A DNA stretch of 64,000 bases from Amphibalanus amphitrite. Lineage: Eukaryota > Arthropoda > Thecostraca > Balanomorpha > Balanidae. Where the stretch lies: contig NW_024881709.1 of assembly GCF_019059575.1 (NCBI RefSeq), positions 186,001-250,000 on the forward strand, written 5' to 3'. Below are positions 1-12,441 of this stretch, piece by piece; within the stretch, counting starts at the first letter, position 1; each line of letters starts with the position of its first letter. Below the pieces are notes generated by a model. That model saw nothing but the letters and a program-made list of their open reading frames with translations, was not told the DNA's origin and did no database searches. The position numbers were made by a program, and so were the translations under genes.

Positions 1-1004
1 CAGGTCGTATAATAATTGGATTCAATGAGTATTTTAAAAAAAACATACTTTAAAAGTGCTTTTGGCACTGCTCCTATTCGTGCCTTTCCATTACCCTCAA
101 TCGTATTTGTCGGAAATGGCGCTTACGCGCTTTGTGACAAATGTGGCGCATCGCAGCAAACGTGGCGCATTTTCACCCGGTGATTGAGCATGCATCTTTG
201 CACCAAATTGCTCCCATATCGGACCATATTTAACAAAACTGTTCGATTTGCGGCAAAAATGACGCCCTGAGATAATTGTGGCGCATTGCGGCAAACGCGG
301 TGAATTTGTAAAATCGTATCACAAACTGTTCCCATCGAACGAAAATCAACACATTCTCTCGCCACTTTTTATTCAAATTAAAAACTTGCCCATCCGCCAA
401 TGCGAGGCACCCGCCACCGATCGGCATGCATTTAGTCCACAAAGTTTGTCGACCCCGGCTCTCAATGAAGATCTACGAACCGATCAAAATTTCATTGGCG
501 TTCTTCCAGCGCGCCCCACGCGCGAACCGTGCACCCCAGCGAGTCGGAACCTAGAAAAGGCGCTGACCCGTTCTGTCACCTATAAGGTGTGCAAATTTCA
601 GCCCCCTACGTCGTACCGTCTGCCCTGTAGCCGTAACAAATTGAACCCACTACACGATGTGCGGACACACACACACACACTCACAGACGGATTCTGTTTG
701 AATAGTAAGTTACAAGCGGCTGCGCCACTTGCTTTGCTGCGTGGTAGGAAAAAATTGCGGCACCAGCCAATTTGCTTTCGAATGGTGGTCGATTCAAATC
801 GATGTGTCGTCTAGGAGCATAGATATGGAGGGAAATGTGAAGAGAATTTAAAAAAGAACTGTTCTGAGGGCTTTGTTGGATACCATTTGGCTGATACGGG
901 GTCAAGACGGGTCAAAGGGGTCAGCCCCGGTCACTTTGGGTCAGGCCAGGTCACATAGGTCACCTCTCGTCCGATGGGATCAGCCCGGGCCGCTGTTCAA
1001 CTTT

Positions 1005-1445
1005 TGCCTCCACCACTACCCCTACCCCTACCACTACCACTACCCCTACCACTACCCCTACCACTACCACTACCACTACCCCTACCACTACTACTACCCA
1101 TACTCCTACCCCTACCACTACCCCTACCACTACCCCTACCACTGCCCCTACCGGCTACCACTACCCCTACCACTGCATCTACCACTACCACTACCACTAC
1201 CCCTACCCTACCACTACTACTACCCATGTTCCTACCCATACCACTACCCCTACCGCTACCCCTACTACTACCCCTACCACTACTACCCCTACCACTACCC
1301 CTACCACTACCCCTACCCCTACCCCTACTACTACTCCTACCACTACCCCTACCCCTACCCCTACTACTACTCCTACCACTACCCCTACCCCTACCCCTAC
1401 CCCTACCTCCTAGCACTACTACTACCCCTACCACTACCACTACCT
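1005..1445. repeat. CCCTAC/CACTAC hexanucleotide-type array
   Basis: About 440 bp are built almost only from the trinucleotide pairs CCC-TAC and CAC-TAC, with occasional CCTACTACTAC variants. All three plus-strand frames stay open because the array has almost no stop codons, giving spurious Tyr/His/Pro, Leu/Pro and Thr/Pro proteins. It separates repeat copies A and B. It is not the arthropod TTAGG or vertebrate TTAGGG telomere repeat. Confidence 0.9.
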
Positions 1446-2310
1446 ACCACTGGGTCATGTCAGGTCACATACTAATTGGATCCAATAAATGTTTTTAAAA
1501 AATCAGAATTTAAAAGATCTTCTAGCACCGCTCCTATTCGTTCCATTCCATTACCCTTAATCGATTTTGTCGGGAATAGCGCTTTGTGACAAATGTGGCG
1601 TGTTACGGCAAACGCGGTGCATATTCACCCGGTGATTGAGCATGCATCTTTGCACCAAATTACACCCATATCGGACCATATTTGACAAAACTGTGCGATT
1701 TGCGGCAAAAATGACGCCCTGAGATAATTGTTGCGCATTCCGGCAAACGCGGCGCATCTGTACCTGTTGGTTGAGCATGCATCCTGGCACCAAGTTGTAC
1801 CCTTATTGCAGCATATTAGATAAAGTTGTGCAATTTGCGGCAAAAATGACGCCTTGTGACCAATGTGACGCATTGCGGCAAACGCGGTGCGTTTTTATAC
1901 TTGTATCACAAACTCTTCCCATTGAACGAAAATCAACACATTCTCTCGCCACTTTTTATTCAAATTAAAAACCTGCCCATCCGCCAATGCGAGGCACCCG
2001 CCACCGATCGGCATGCATTTAGTTCACAAAGTTTGTCGATCTCGGCTCTCAATGAAGATCTACGAAACGATCAAAATTTCATTGGCGTCCTTCCAGCGCG
2101 CGCCACGTGCCAACCGAGCACCCCAGCGAGTCGAAACCTAGAAAAGGCGTTGACCCGCTCTGTCACCTAGAAGGTGTGCAAATTCCAACCTCCTACCCCG
2201 TACCGTCTGCCCAGTAGCCGTAACAAATTGAACTCACTACACGGCGTGGCGGACACACACACTCACACACTCACAGACAGACGGATTCTGTTGGAATAGT
2301 AAGTTAGACG

Positions 2311-2425
2311 AGGACTTGCGCAGCAACGACGCAGTGGCGACCCTGGGGGCCGCCTTCGTCTCCCTCCAGAGCCGACTGGCTACGCCCTAGGGCTGGAGGG
2401 AGACAACAACAACAACAACAACAGG
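2311..2425 (+). repeat. Short element tail ending in (CAA)n
   Basis: A non-repetitive GC-rich segment containing GACGCAGTGGCGACCCTGG runs into a (CAA)n tract at 2404-2423, just before repeat copy C. A simple 3' tail like this is typical of LINE or SINE 3' ends, but no promoter boxes or reverse transcriptase are visible. Weak call. Confidence 0.3.
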
Positions 2426-2770
2426 TACTCGCCGCCGATCGGCATGCATTTAGTCCCCAAAGTTTGTCGACCCCGGCTCTCAATGAAGATCTACGAACCG
2501 ATCAAAATTTCATTGGCGTTCTTCCAGCGCGCCCCACGCGCGAACCGTGCACCCCAGCGAGTCGGAACCTAGAAAAGGCGCTGACCCGGTCTATCACCTA
2601 TAAGGTGTGCAAATTTCAACCCCCTACGATATACCGTCTGCCCTGTAGGCGAGTGGAATTGAACCCACTACCCATCCAGGATGATGCGCCTGGATATATT
2701 GCACACGGTGCGAACTGCAATATATTGGGGAGACCAAGTGCGGACAGACAAACAGATGGATCCTGTTCAA

Positions 2771-4990
2771 ATAGTAGTATAGATAATAAGTTCACGAATA
2801 ATATCTAAAAGTGAAGGATAAATAAAGGTATACCTAGCTATTATTGATATCAATATCTGAAAACATTATGCCTAGGTACTAGGTATACCTACCATCGATC
2901 GACTCATGTAACATTTCTTTTTAAACATAGCTCATAATCTTACATTAACATAGCAGTTTTTTTTTGCGGATAAAGTTATCTGGGTAAAAAGAGCAGCCTA
3001 CGCTCATGTCCTATTTGTTTCCGGCTCAGTTTCTTCAACCAACACTAATGGAATGACCATGCACCTTCTCTTCAAGATGTAGCCCATTTCCTTTCACGCA
3101 GTAGGAAAGCTTGTATTTTTATTAGTTTTCACCCCGTCTCCTGGGTGGCTCCAGCCTCCATCTATTTGCTTCTCGCTTCGTCACAATGCTCTTGCATTTT
3201 GATTTTGGCATTTGATTCGCTGGCTTTCTTGTTGCTTCTTGCTTCACAAGGCTGCATTACTTATCAAATATTCAAGGCTCAAAGCAATTTGAGGTCACAT
3301 AGCTCGTCGCTAGGTAATATGACGGTCAACAATATCCATAATAACCACTCTTATAACTCGGATAGGCTTAAAGGAAATAGTTCACTTTCACGAAATTATT
3401 TTTTTTGCAACGATTTATTATTTTTTATGTTCAAAATAATCAGCAAAGAAAATAAAACCTTTTTATAACAAAAGATTTTTTTTTCTATATTTTGATATAG
3501 GAAGAACTTTTCAGTTTCTGTAAGGCACACGCGATCCAGTATGAAAAGAGCATGGGTCCCGAAAATTCTTCAGAAACAGAGAAATTATCGCAGCCACCGG
3601 CATTTGGGCGATCTGCTCGATCTGATAATGTTCCCCTGAATGTCCTAATTGATCAGTACGAGAATTTCTCTAGAGTTCTCGTAGATAATTTCTCTAGTTC
3701 CTGAAGAATTTTCGGGACCCATGCTCTTTTCATACTGGATGGAAATATATGCAAGGCACACATCCTCAACGCAAGACACCTTTTTCGGGACGAGAAATAG
3801 AATATCTTTGCCTAGGGTGATCGTTGGGCTGTAAAAGCTCCTGATTTATGCTCGTCTCAGCCCAAGCTACGGAACTGCTATTCCAGTTCAAAACCCATGT
3901 TAAAAAGTGAACTATTTCCTTTAACCTAATACTTTTTCAGCCATTTTTGCATTATTGTCTGAATAATTCATGAAGCAGTCTTTCAAGAAACTAATGACTT
4001 GTTGGACTTACCCAGATACCAAATCTCGAAACAAGCACATCTTGAAATGATTGCAATGTTGAAAATGTTAACACTTTCAGCATAAAAGTTCTAGCTATGC
4101 ATGTGCAAAGCGATGGCTGATCCCTAAAAGCAATTCAAGTTCTTTATCAATAATTATTTCTTTTAAAAATTGCAAAAAACTGTCAGCACACAATACGCAA
4201 TTTGCAACACAACATCGAAAACTGTTGCAGAAGTTTTTGCTTACTCCGTTGCCATGGAGACGAAGCCCCGCAAAACTACGCTCCCGGATCGAAAGTACAA
4301 TTCTATTGACGCCGCATGTCCAGGCTTTATGAAAAGTAGTAGTTTGTAAAATTGTACTTTGAAAACTACAAATGTACAAACTACAATCGGATTGTAGAAT
4401 CTTTATGAAAAAGGACACTGGTGTGCTTTGAAAGGGCATACCTAATGAGTAATGCAGGTCAACACAGGTCATCCGAGGCCATGAGCTCGCTCAAAGGTCA
4501 GGTCAGGTGACAGGTCTCTATCCTCCAAGGGCTACCGTCTGTTCAAATGCTGATAAATGAGCTCTAGTCCCTTGTTTGGTAACTAAGGGCCAGCGGACCA
4601 ACGGCGGACCGGAACATATCAACTTCGTGGATGCTCCTGCCACCTAGCGTCAATTGAATGTGGTAGAGCTTGCTGTCGCTGCCACTAGGAATCAAGGAAT
4701 AGAGATGGATAATTTTGTAACACTTATAAAATTACATTTGAGATTGAGCCTTGATAACAAAGCTTTACAACAAGTTGTACAATCAAACCTTTGTTTTATT
4801 TAATGCACTGAAATAAATTTGTTTTGCAGATGATATATGTAAAGAATACAGCGCGCAAAACTTTGCTCCTCTAATCTATCACAAACACATTTTTGAAAGG
4901 AGTTTTTAAAACAGCTTCTTTTTTACCATCGTCTTATTTACTTTTGAGTAGGCGTGGAAAAACGTAAAAACGGCAGTGGAAAAAATGATC
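2771..4990. other. Intergenic DNA, no gene seen
   Basis: AT-rich sequence with only short, unconvincing open frames. The recognisable structure is the foldback MITE at 3522-3761. A near X-box motif (RFX-type, GTTGCCATGGAGAC) sits at 4248-4261, and GGTCA-rich runs lie near 4455-4515. Confidence 0.5.
3522..3761. mobile_element. Foldback MITE, about 210 bp
   Basis: A 40-bp arm at 3534-3573 is repeated in perfect inverted orientation at 3701-3740, and weaker pairing continues inward for about 25 bp (AGAAATTATC opposite GATAATTTCT). The 9-bp word AAGGCACAC occurs on both sides (3522-3530 and 3753-3761) and may be the target-site duplication. If so, the termini extend slightly beyond the arms and are uneven. 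There is no coding capacity. The superfamily is unknown; an 8-9 bp duplication would suit hAT or MULE types. Confidence 0.75.
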
Positions 4991-5450
4991 AGAAATGTGC
5001 ACGCGGATGACGCATGCTGATGTCACGGACATGCCTTATTTGGCTGACCAATCAACGTCGAGGTCTCAAACAGTGAACCAATCACAGAGCTTCTTTTCAT
5101 CCACGATCAATGCGTCACGAACCGGATGACGAAGCAGTGGCCCTCTGACGTGTTACGGGATCGTCCAGTGAGATCGCGGCAAGCTGGTGACGAGAAATAC
5201 GTAACTGGGTAAGTGCTCAGCTGGGGCGGTGTGGCAGATAATCAAAATGTGACACTCAGGCAGTACCTGGATGTTATACCGTGTTGTGTGTGTGCTGTGA
5301 AGTAGCGTTGCTTCTAACGGAATGCCGGGCAAGATGGCGTACGTACGAAGCCTTTCGCAGGTGCATTGCATATTTTGTTCGTCTTAGCTTGTCTTGTCAA
5401 CTAACATCAAACATCAACATCAGTGTCGATCAATAATCATGACGTCAATG
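4990..5450 (+). promoter_or_regulatory. Candidate upstream control region of CREB
   Basis: Several half or near CRE sites cluster here (GATGACGC, TGATGTCACG, GCGTCACG, GATGACGA, TGACGTG), and a full palindromic TGACGTCA lies at 5440-5447. The first coding exon of CREB is 1.3 kb downstream. No TATA box or transcription start can be fixed by eye, so the call rests on motif clustering and position only. Confidence 0.35.
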
Positions 5451-6652
5451 GGCACGCCGAGAATTTCGGAGAGGATTTTTTCATTAGCGTTATGTTTTAT
5501 CAAATATCAATATCTATTTTACATTTAAATCCATCATATCATAGTATTCTAAGCAGTATGAAACAGGATTAGGATTCCAAATGAAGTAAATCTGAATTCA
5601 AATTTAGATTTGACATGGTTTGGATTCACAATTTAGAGGAAGTTTTAGCCAAATTTAGCTCTTAGAGTAATCCTACTGGACTGGGACTATCACTGCAAGC
5701 TAGGGTGAAAAATGCCAATGCAATACTTGGCTGAAACAGCTTGCTGGTAGGCCTGTTAAAACACATCCTGCGGCTTGAATTGGATGTGGCAATGGAGCTC
5801 AGGCTTTTCAGGAACTCAGATTTTGATTTCAGGCTTTCTTACTTGGTTCAAATTAATCAGGCTCAGCTAAAATGGGATGAGCATTTAGCTTATTTTTGGT
5901 TGGCTATAATGTTCACTTTCCTAGTTTCCATGTGCTGAATCTTCTGTTATCAGATGATATTTATCACTGATTTGTAAGTGACTTGTATTAGTCACTTCTT
6001 GCTGGTAGATCCTTTTAGTGTTTTGTATAAACATTTTCTTCTGTTAATATTTTTCAGCACTTCATATTGTAGGTGTGTTGGGCTTTCCTGGTCATTTTGC
6101 ATGACACCTACCTATCATTTATGTCCACTATTGAGCAGTTGGTATTCAGCTGGAACCCAGATATTTTGCATTCACACCAAATGCCCTCCTATTGTGCATA
6201 GTTGGGTTCCTACCTATAATGTGTGATTCACTGAGTGGGAAGGCCTTGTATTCATTTCAGCTCTATGCTCTTGGTTTTTGTAGCTGCTTTAAGGCCTATA
6301 GGTATACACATAATGTAGAATGCACAGCTAACATGCTGAAAAGCATGTCCAGATCCATCCATGCTAGATACCTATTCCTTGAGCAGGAGCTAACATCACA
6401 TGGTACCAGTTGCCCTGCCCAACCACCTCAATTCTAGGGTTGTTTTTAGATACCCAGAAATCAGGATTTTCCCATTCTTTTAACTTAAGATGTTCAGTTT
6501 TTGTTGATGTAGTCTGCTAACAAATGACATGTGAAGGTAAATGTGAAACTTGCACTGTTATAAGGACAGGTGAAGGGAAAGCAAGTGTCCCATTTTGATG
6601 AGCAGATGTTATAGGCATCCTACTGTCCTTCATTACTGGCCTGTGTAGTGAG
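5451..6652. other. Leader intron or upstream DNA of CREB, nothing seen
   Basis: AT-rich DNA with no convincing exon, repeat or RNA gene. It probably contains 5' untranslated sequence or a leader intron of CREB, because the first coding exon is preceded by a splice acceptor at 6769-6770. Confidence 0.4.
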
Positions 6653-6772
6653 ATGGGTGTCGGTTCCCCTGGCGCCGTCACGGGGCCACGCACTGTGGGA
6701 GGGGGAGGGGGAGGCGCCGGCCGGTGCCGGGCTACCACCGACGCCTGTGCCCCGCTGCCCCTGCCGCTAGGT

Positions 6773-9700
6773 ATGGACTCCGCCGCAGCCGACGGACTGA
6801 GCATCGCGCCGGACACGCCCAAGGACGCGCTCGACGGCCAGGCGGACGCAAACAGTCCATCTGTTAGTAGACCACCCAATGTGCGGCTCATTCACGTGTC
6901 AATACCCAGTGTCGCCGGCGGACAGGTAGACGACACCGGCCGGCCCGGCCGTAGGGCACCCCTCGTCTCTCGGCTCGGCTTGCACTGGCATGACTAGCGG
7001 ACACACCTGTCCCGTAGCGAACCGGCTTGGCCGCTAGAAACAACAGCATGTCTTCTCCGTTGATTTATCGGTAAAGGGATGCAGGCGGTAGCCCGCACTG
7101 TACTCTCCGGATTCTGGGTAGTGGTATTCTGTCGCTCTGAGTTGATTTGATTTAACACCCGCTATACGAAAACTATTTTGCCTAGTCACTCGCTGCCTTT
7201 TTTTCTAAGTATTTTCTGTTTTAAGCAGATACCCGCCTGCCTGATCGCTTTACTTCAAGTACCCAGTCCAAATGATCTCCCCTCCTTCATGGATTACAAA
7301 GTCACCAGAAAACGTCTGTTAAACATTCCGCTGAGAGCTTAAGAGTTACATCATGCATCAGTGTAATCTGTCACATAATCTGTTCCGTTTTCTGCCTCGA
7401 TGAAACCCGAGATTTGGCAATTCCCGTGCAGTCCCGGAGATATTTAACTTATACCGTGCATACCAAACTATGACGCGATTTTGCCCTGCTTTGCCATTGT
7501 GCGATGGTTCGAACGCGGACGCCCCCCCCCCTTCCCGCGATGTGCCGTGTGTCCAGTGTGCGTGCAGAGATACTGACGGCACCCTGGCGGCGACCGCCGT
7601 CTTTTACAGAACCAGCCTTCGGTCATTCAGTCAACGCAGCCGGTCCAGTTCAGCAAGAATAACGTGATTCTGTTGAACAAGGCCGGCGTCATACAAACAG
7701 CACCCAACTCGAGCGTGCAGAGTCTTCAGGTAGGCAGCGGTGGTAATGCTGTGCCTGTTTCGGTCGCTATGCTAGTCCCTGGTCTCTGTACCGTATGTAT
7801 GCAGGCCGCTGTGTGTGTACTGCGCGATATTGCGTCACTCCTGACAATGTGAAGTGTAAACCCGCCGGGCCGGGCAGCCGGAGGGACGGGTGGGGGTGGG
7901 GTGGGGTGGTTAAACTCGTCGGCGGACTACCCGACATTGAGTGGCAGTGGTCGGTGTGAGTGGAGTGGAGCGGACAGCTGCGCCGTCTCTGTCGGATCGC
8001 ACACACACAGTTGTAATCCGGTGATCAGTGATTGCGGTACAGACTACCGTGATCCTTCGTAGGGACCGTAACCTACACCTCCGCCCACCTCGCTCCCCCT
8101 CCCGCCCCTGTCGCTGCGCGCCCCTCCCCCTCCCCGCCCCCTCCGACGGTAGTCCCCGACACGTGCGTCAGCGTCGCAGCCGACGGTGACGTCACGAGCG
8201 CCGCCGCCGGCAGGTGGTGGACGCCGAGTCGCTGCCGGCACAGTACGAGGACGAGGCGGCGCGTCGGCGGCGCGAGATCCTCACCCGGCGACCCTCCTAC
8301 CGCAAGATACTCAACGAGCTCGGCGGCGGCGAGATCTCCGAGGACAAGGGCGACGGGGACGTGGACACGCAGGGCGCGGCCAACTACCAGGGCAACGGCA
8401 TCATCAAGGGTGAGTCCGAGCCGGAGTCGGTGTTGGAGTTGGTGTTTCAGAATTGAGTAGGGCTCTTTGTGCATTTGTGGACCTATGCAGGGAAGGATTA
8501 GTGTTTGGTTTTGTCGCTACGACTGGGAAGTTAAATCCGACTTGATATTATGCCTTCTAAATTCTAGGCAGGTTTATGCGATTTATTATAGTGTTTTATA
8601 TTTCAGTCACAGAAATATGTAGGAATTTCGTTAGTAACTTCGGTTTACACGGGCAGATTCGTTGCGTTTTTTCGTCGTTGCTCCAGTGACTGAACGGACC
8701 GACCGCCCCCTCGTGTAACCCGTACCGTGTTCGATCTGTACCGCCCCACTTACCGCCCCTCTCCGCCCGCGTCTGCCGCAGTGATCCCGGCCAACACCAT
8801 TCAGATCTCGGGCGCCGACGGTGTTCAGGGCCTCCAGACGCTCAGCATGAGCAGCGCAGGCACCGGCGGCGGCAACACCATCGTCCAGTATACGCAGGGC
8901 GATGGACAGTTCTTCGTGCCCGGTGAGAGACTGGCGAGGCTGGGAGAGCGGGGTAGAGGAGGGAGTGAGGTGGCCTGCCGGGAAATGTCAGGTTTGTTAG
9001 GTTGGACGGGCCGTCACCGTTGCGCAGCAGGGACTGGTATTCACCTGTCGGGGCGGACCGGCCGGCCGGAAGTCCCAGTGACGTCACCACTGCTCGTTAA
9101 CACGATGTGATGACGTCACTGGCGACCCGGCTGGGCGCTACTGGCTGGCGACTGCCGCGCCGACCGATCCCCGCGGCCCTAATGGACCCGCTTCCCGGAG
9201 TGGTCCGCCCCGATCTGCGGGGACCGCTTGGCATCATACGAGCCGCCAGTTTCATTAATTCATACCGGTGTCCGTCTATTCATGCGACACTGGATGTCCT
9301 CCCATTGGCTATGTGTGTGGGTGTTGGTGGTAGCCGTAAGTAGCAAACGGCTTGGCGTAGGTTTTTTATGATCATCCCCCTGGGACCTGTTTCCGTCCTC
9401 TATTTTCTGTGATCTGTTTTCCGAAGTGACGCGTCTGTTCCTCCGCTCCGCAGTGTCAATCCCGGTGACCGGCAGTCTGAAGCTGGACCAGGGCAGCAGC
9501 CAGCACATGGTCCTCACCTCCTCCGGCGAGGTGGTCGGAGAAGAGGTCACCAAGAAGCGCGAGGTGCGGCTCTTCAAGAACCGGTGAGTGCCGCGGCCGG
9601 CCGGCCAGGGGACGGGACGGCTGAGATCGTTACCCATTCGAACTCTGACATTCAGTAGTGGATGGTGTTTGAGCTGCACGGCGACCGCGGCTGGGGAGGT

Positions 9701-12441
9701 CTGACATTTAACTCGGCTCAGCTTCCGGAGGGATTTACGCCAACTGTTGCGTGGTTTCTACCATTACCGATGCACACGCTTCACTTGGCAGCTGAACTTT
9801 CCGAATACCATGAGAGGTATTACAATATTATTTTTAATGCTGGGGCGACTGGTTGAATGCGTCACCGCTTGTAGTTCTGGCTTTTCCTGCCAAAATCGAC
9901 TTTCAATCCTGACGCTTGTTTGCCTCAAACACGAGGACCGAGTTTTATATCTATTTGTGGCGCTAGCGCAGTGGACAGTTAAGGTTGACGTTGTCAAGGC
10001 ACAGGTTCTTTATTTAATGAAAGTGTCCTTACTGGTTTATTGCTGCTTGGCGTTCAGATGTAACGTGACGAGTTGTGAGCTGGCGATGATCTGTGTTGCT
10101 TTCTTGTACGTTGTGCTGTGTTGTGTCCGGTGTGCTATGCTGTCGTGTGCGATGTGCTGTGTTGTGTGCTTTGTTGTGTGCTGTGTTATGTGCTGTGTTG
10201 TGTGCTGTGTTGTGTGTTGTGTTGTGTGTTGTGTTGTGTGGCGAGTGTGGAGGTGGGGTCGCTAGGGACACGCCGAGGTAGCAGCGCACTGAAGACCCAG
10301 CAATGCCAAGCCGTTCTCCGCTGGCTAGTGGCTTCTGTCGCTCCGAGCTGTAACTAGCTGGGTCTGGTCCGTTATACTATTGTGCTCGGCTCGGTTATAG
10401 TTATGTGCTGCATTTTTTCTGTGCTCCTTTGTGGGTAGTCGTTTGATACATTGTCCTTTGTTCTGTAGTCGTGTGTTCCGTAGTCCTGTGTTTCATAATT
10501 CCATGATGTGTAGTATAGGTAGTAGTCCATTGACTAAGAAGACTGCGGCGCAGACTGCCGGACGGCCGCTCGGGTCACACTACGACCTGTGTCGCGATAG
10601 GACGCTCTGGCTTCCGGCCCTTCCGACCGACCGGCCGGCCGGCCGACCGAGCTGGGAGCTGGTTACGCAATAGCCGGTCGGTCCGGCGTGTCGGGCTGGC
10701 TGCGCGGCTGTCAGGGAGGGCTGCGCTGCAGTCTGACTTCCCCCGGCTGGCGCGAGCTCAGCAAGGGGGAGGTTGGGTGTGGAGCTGTTTCGAGTCGAGG
10801 CTGTCTGGGGGTTAATTGGTGCCTAGTTATGGGACTGTTTGGTTGTTGTGTGTCGCTGTGGCGTGTCGTTTGTTGTGGGAAGACGTCATTGTTTATCAGC
10901 TGCCAGGCAGTTACGCTGCCGTTCGTAATGTTCGTGCTCAGTTTTCGGGTTGTTCGGTTATTTGCTCTACAGTTCTTCGACATAACTTGGTTTCGGAAGC
11001 GTCCGACACACACCCACACTGCCTTTTAGCACACGGTCTAGTGAATAGTAGATCGACCCCATTGACTGCACCCATCCCACCGTCGACGGAACATTTGGCC
11101 GGCTGCCAACTGGCGCAGCCAGCCCACACACTGGCGCCTGCCGGTCAGCGGATAACTGGTGCGTTTCCACTCGGCTGGACTGGCGCTGGGTGGGTCAAAG
11201 GGTCAGTGTCACGGGCGGTAACCCCGCGGTCAGCTGCCGTCCCGCCCGCTCGGTCCATGGCCCGATGTCGGCTTTCTGCCCGGTTCAGTCCGGTGCAATA
11301 CGTGCCGTGCCGTGTTTCATGTTCACCGAGCGAGCGACGAGGGTACACGTCACGCCTCCGGCTGATTTCACGGGCTGACGTCATGGCACCACCGCCGGGG
11401 AGGGGGGGGGGGCGCTGTGTTCACCGGGCTGCCGACCAGTGACGTCACTGGTCGTCCTGCACAGCCCCCAGGATCGACCCCCTCCCCCCTCCTGTGGTGG
11501 CTGACGTCACCTGCCGTGGAATGCCGGCCCAAATTTGCCGGTGGTTGGGATCGACGGAGACGGTGTTGGTTGGGCAGACCGGGCGGGCACGGCCGCTCCA
11601 ACATCCCGGCGCACCGCTGACTGAGCGAATACCCGTAGTTTTCGATCTCTGTGACCCTGAACGGCTCACCGATACTCGACCTCAGGCTCCGTGGCTGGGC
11701 GGACTCTGGCTCCGTGGCTAGGCGGACTCTGGCTCCGTGACTCGCCATAGGACACCCGAAATAGTTAAGTGGGCCTCGGAAGGAGTACTAAGGACGCGCG
11801 GCGGCGGCGGCAATGGAGCCGGGTGGGAGGGGACGTGACGGACTTGGGGACCGTTCAGAGTTCAGACCCACCGACCCTATCCGGTCCAATCGGCTGAGCT
11901 GCCGCGGCCCGGGACGATCCGCCGGTTTACGACCGACTCTCGGCCGGCGGCTACTGATAGGCTAGCCATCAGACGACCGGTTTAGGGGCCTATCTTCACG
12001 TTCGATGATGATCGAAGTCTGGGCTGAGATTTGTTTACGCCTGGTTTTGGGGTGTATGACTATGGACAGTCTGTGCGTTTGTCGTGTTAACATTGAGTGG
12101 GCGATTTTGACCATCTTTTCGTAGTATTTGAACGAACGCTTTGACCATTTACCCTCTCGAATTATGCAGCACGCGTGTCCGACCCTAATTTCGGCCTTTT
12201 GGCCGTCGTTTCCTATTGACCAGCTAAATATCGCTTTGTCTGTGCTGCGCTTTCCACCGGCCGTGTCTGACCGTATATCTCTTCTTTCAACAGGGAGGCG
12301 GCGCGCGAGTGTCGTCGGAAGAAGAAGGAGTACATCAAGTGTCTGGAGAACCGAGTGGCCGTCCTGGAGAATCAGAACAAGGCACTCATCGAGGAGCTCA
12401 AGTCGCTCAAGGAGCTCTACTGTCAGAAGAAGCTGCCGTGA
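6773..12441 (+). CDS. CREB1: cAMP-response element-binding protein (CREB), bZIP factor
   Basis: A complete six-exon coding region: 6773-6925, 7610-7729, 8214-8409, 8782-8922, 9454-9583, 12294-12441. All junctions are GT-AG with consistent phase, giving 295 residues. CREB is a nuclear dimer that binds TGACGTCA and recruits CBP/p300 when its kinase-inducible domain is phosphorylated. The KID is in exon 3 with RRPSYRKIL; its target serine is residue 119 here (Ser133 in mammals). Exon 4 carries the constitutive activation region (GADGVQGLQTL). The basic region KREVRLFKNREAARECRRKK and the leucine zipper (Leu264, 271, 278, 285) end the protein. The linker before the basic region is shorter than in mammals. 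ATG 6773 follows a good acceptor; an in-frame ATG at 6653 is possible if that acceptor is skipped. Identification is secure. Confidence 0.95.
8187..8194. promoter_or_regulatory. CRE palindrome just before CREB exon 3
   Basis: A perfect TGACGTCA lies 19 bp upstream of the exon 3 acceptor, on the edge of the polypyrimidine region. It is one of about fifteen such palindromes between 5440 and 17190. Confidence 0.4.
10101..10245 (+). repeat. TGTGCTGTGT low-complexity array in CREB intron 5
   Basis: About 145 bp of TGTGTTGTGTGCTGTG-type repeats, with no coding meaning. Overlapping open frames rich in Cys, Val and Leu come from the repeat. Confidence 0.8.
11376..11509. promoter_or_regulatory. Three evenly spaced CRE palindromes in CREB intron 5
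   Basis: TGACGTCA occurs at 11376-11383, 11440-11447 and 11502-11509, so the starts are 64 and 62 bp apart. The middle site is the centre of a 22-bp perfect palindrome (11433-11454). Even spacing close to a whole number of helical turns suits cooperative binding of the gene's own product; this is inference from sequence only. Confidence 0.5.

Larger units (their letters stand above)
1..2770. repeat. Dispersed repeat family, three copies
   Basis: Three related stretches are visible: copy A about 1-715, copy B about 1460-2310 and copy C about 2430-2770 (shorter, 3' portion only). Copies A and B open with the same AT-rich lead-in, followed by units of roughly 150 bp containing GCGGCAAAAATGACGCC and a GCATTGCGGCAAACGCGG-like core. 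All three share the later section that starts near the block GATCGGCATGCATTTAGT. Open frames of 80-180 codons inside the copies match each other but resemble no protein I know, and they overlap on both strands, so I do not call them genes. The family is unidentified; it could be a non-autonomous element or a complex satellite. Confidence 0.75.

Noticed and set aside
873-1498. Proteins of 147-200 residues rich in Tyr/His/Pro, Leu/Pro or Gly/Arg
   Set aside because: Translations of a CCCTAC/CACTAC array that lacks stops in several frames.
2647-2690. tRNA-like segment with GAATTGAACCCACTAC
   Set aside because: It resembles a T-loop on the minus strand, but no acceptor or anticodon stem could be paired. 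The same words recur in the dispersed repeat.
8044-8474. Open frames antisense to CREB exon 3
   Set aside because: GC-rich shadow frames opposite a verified exon, with no family match.
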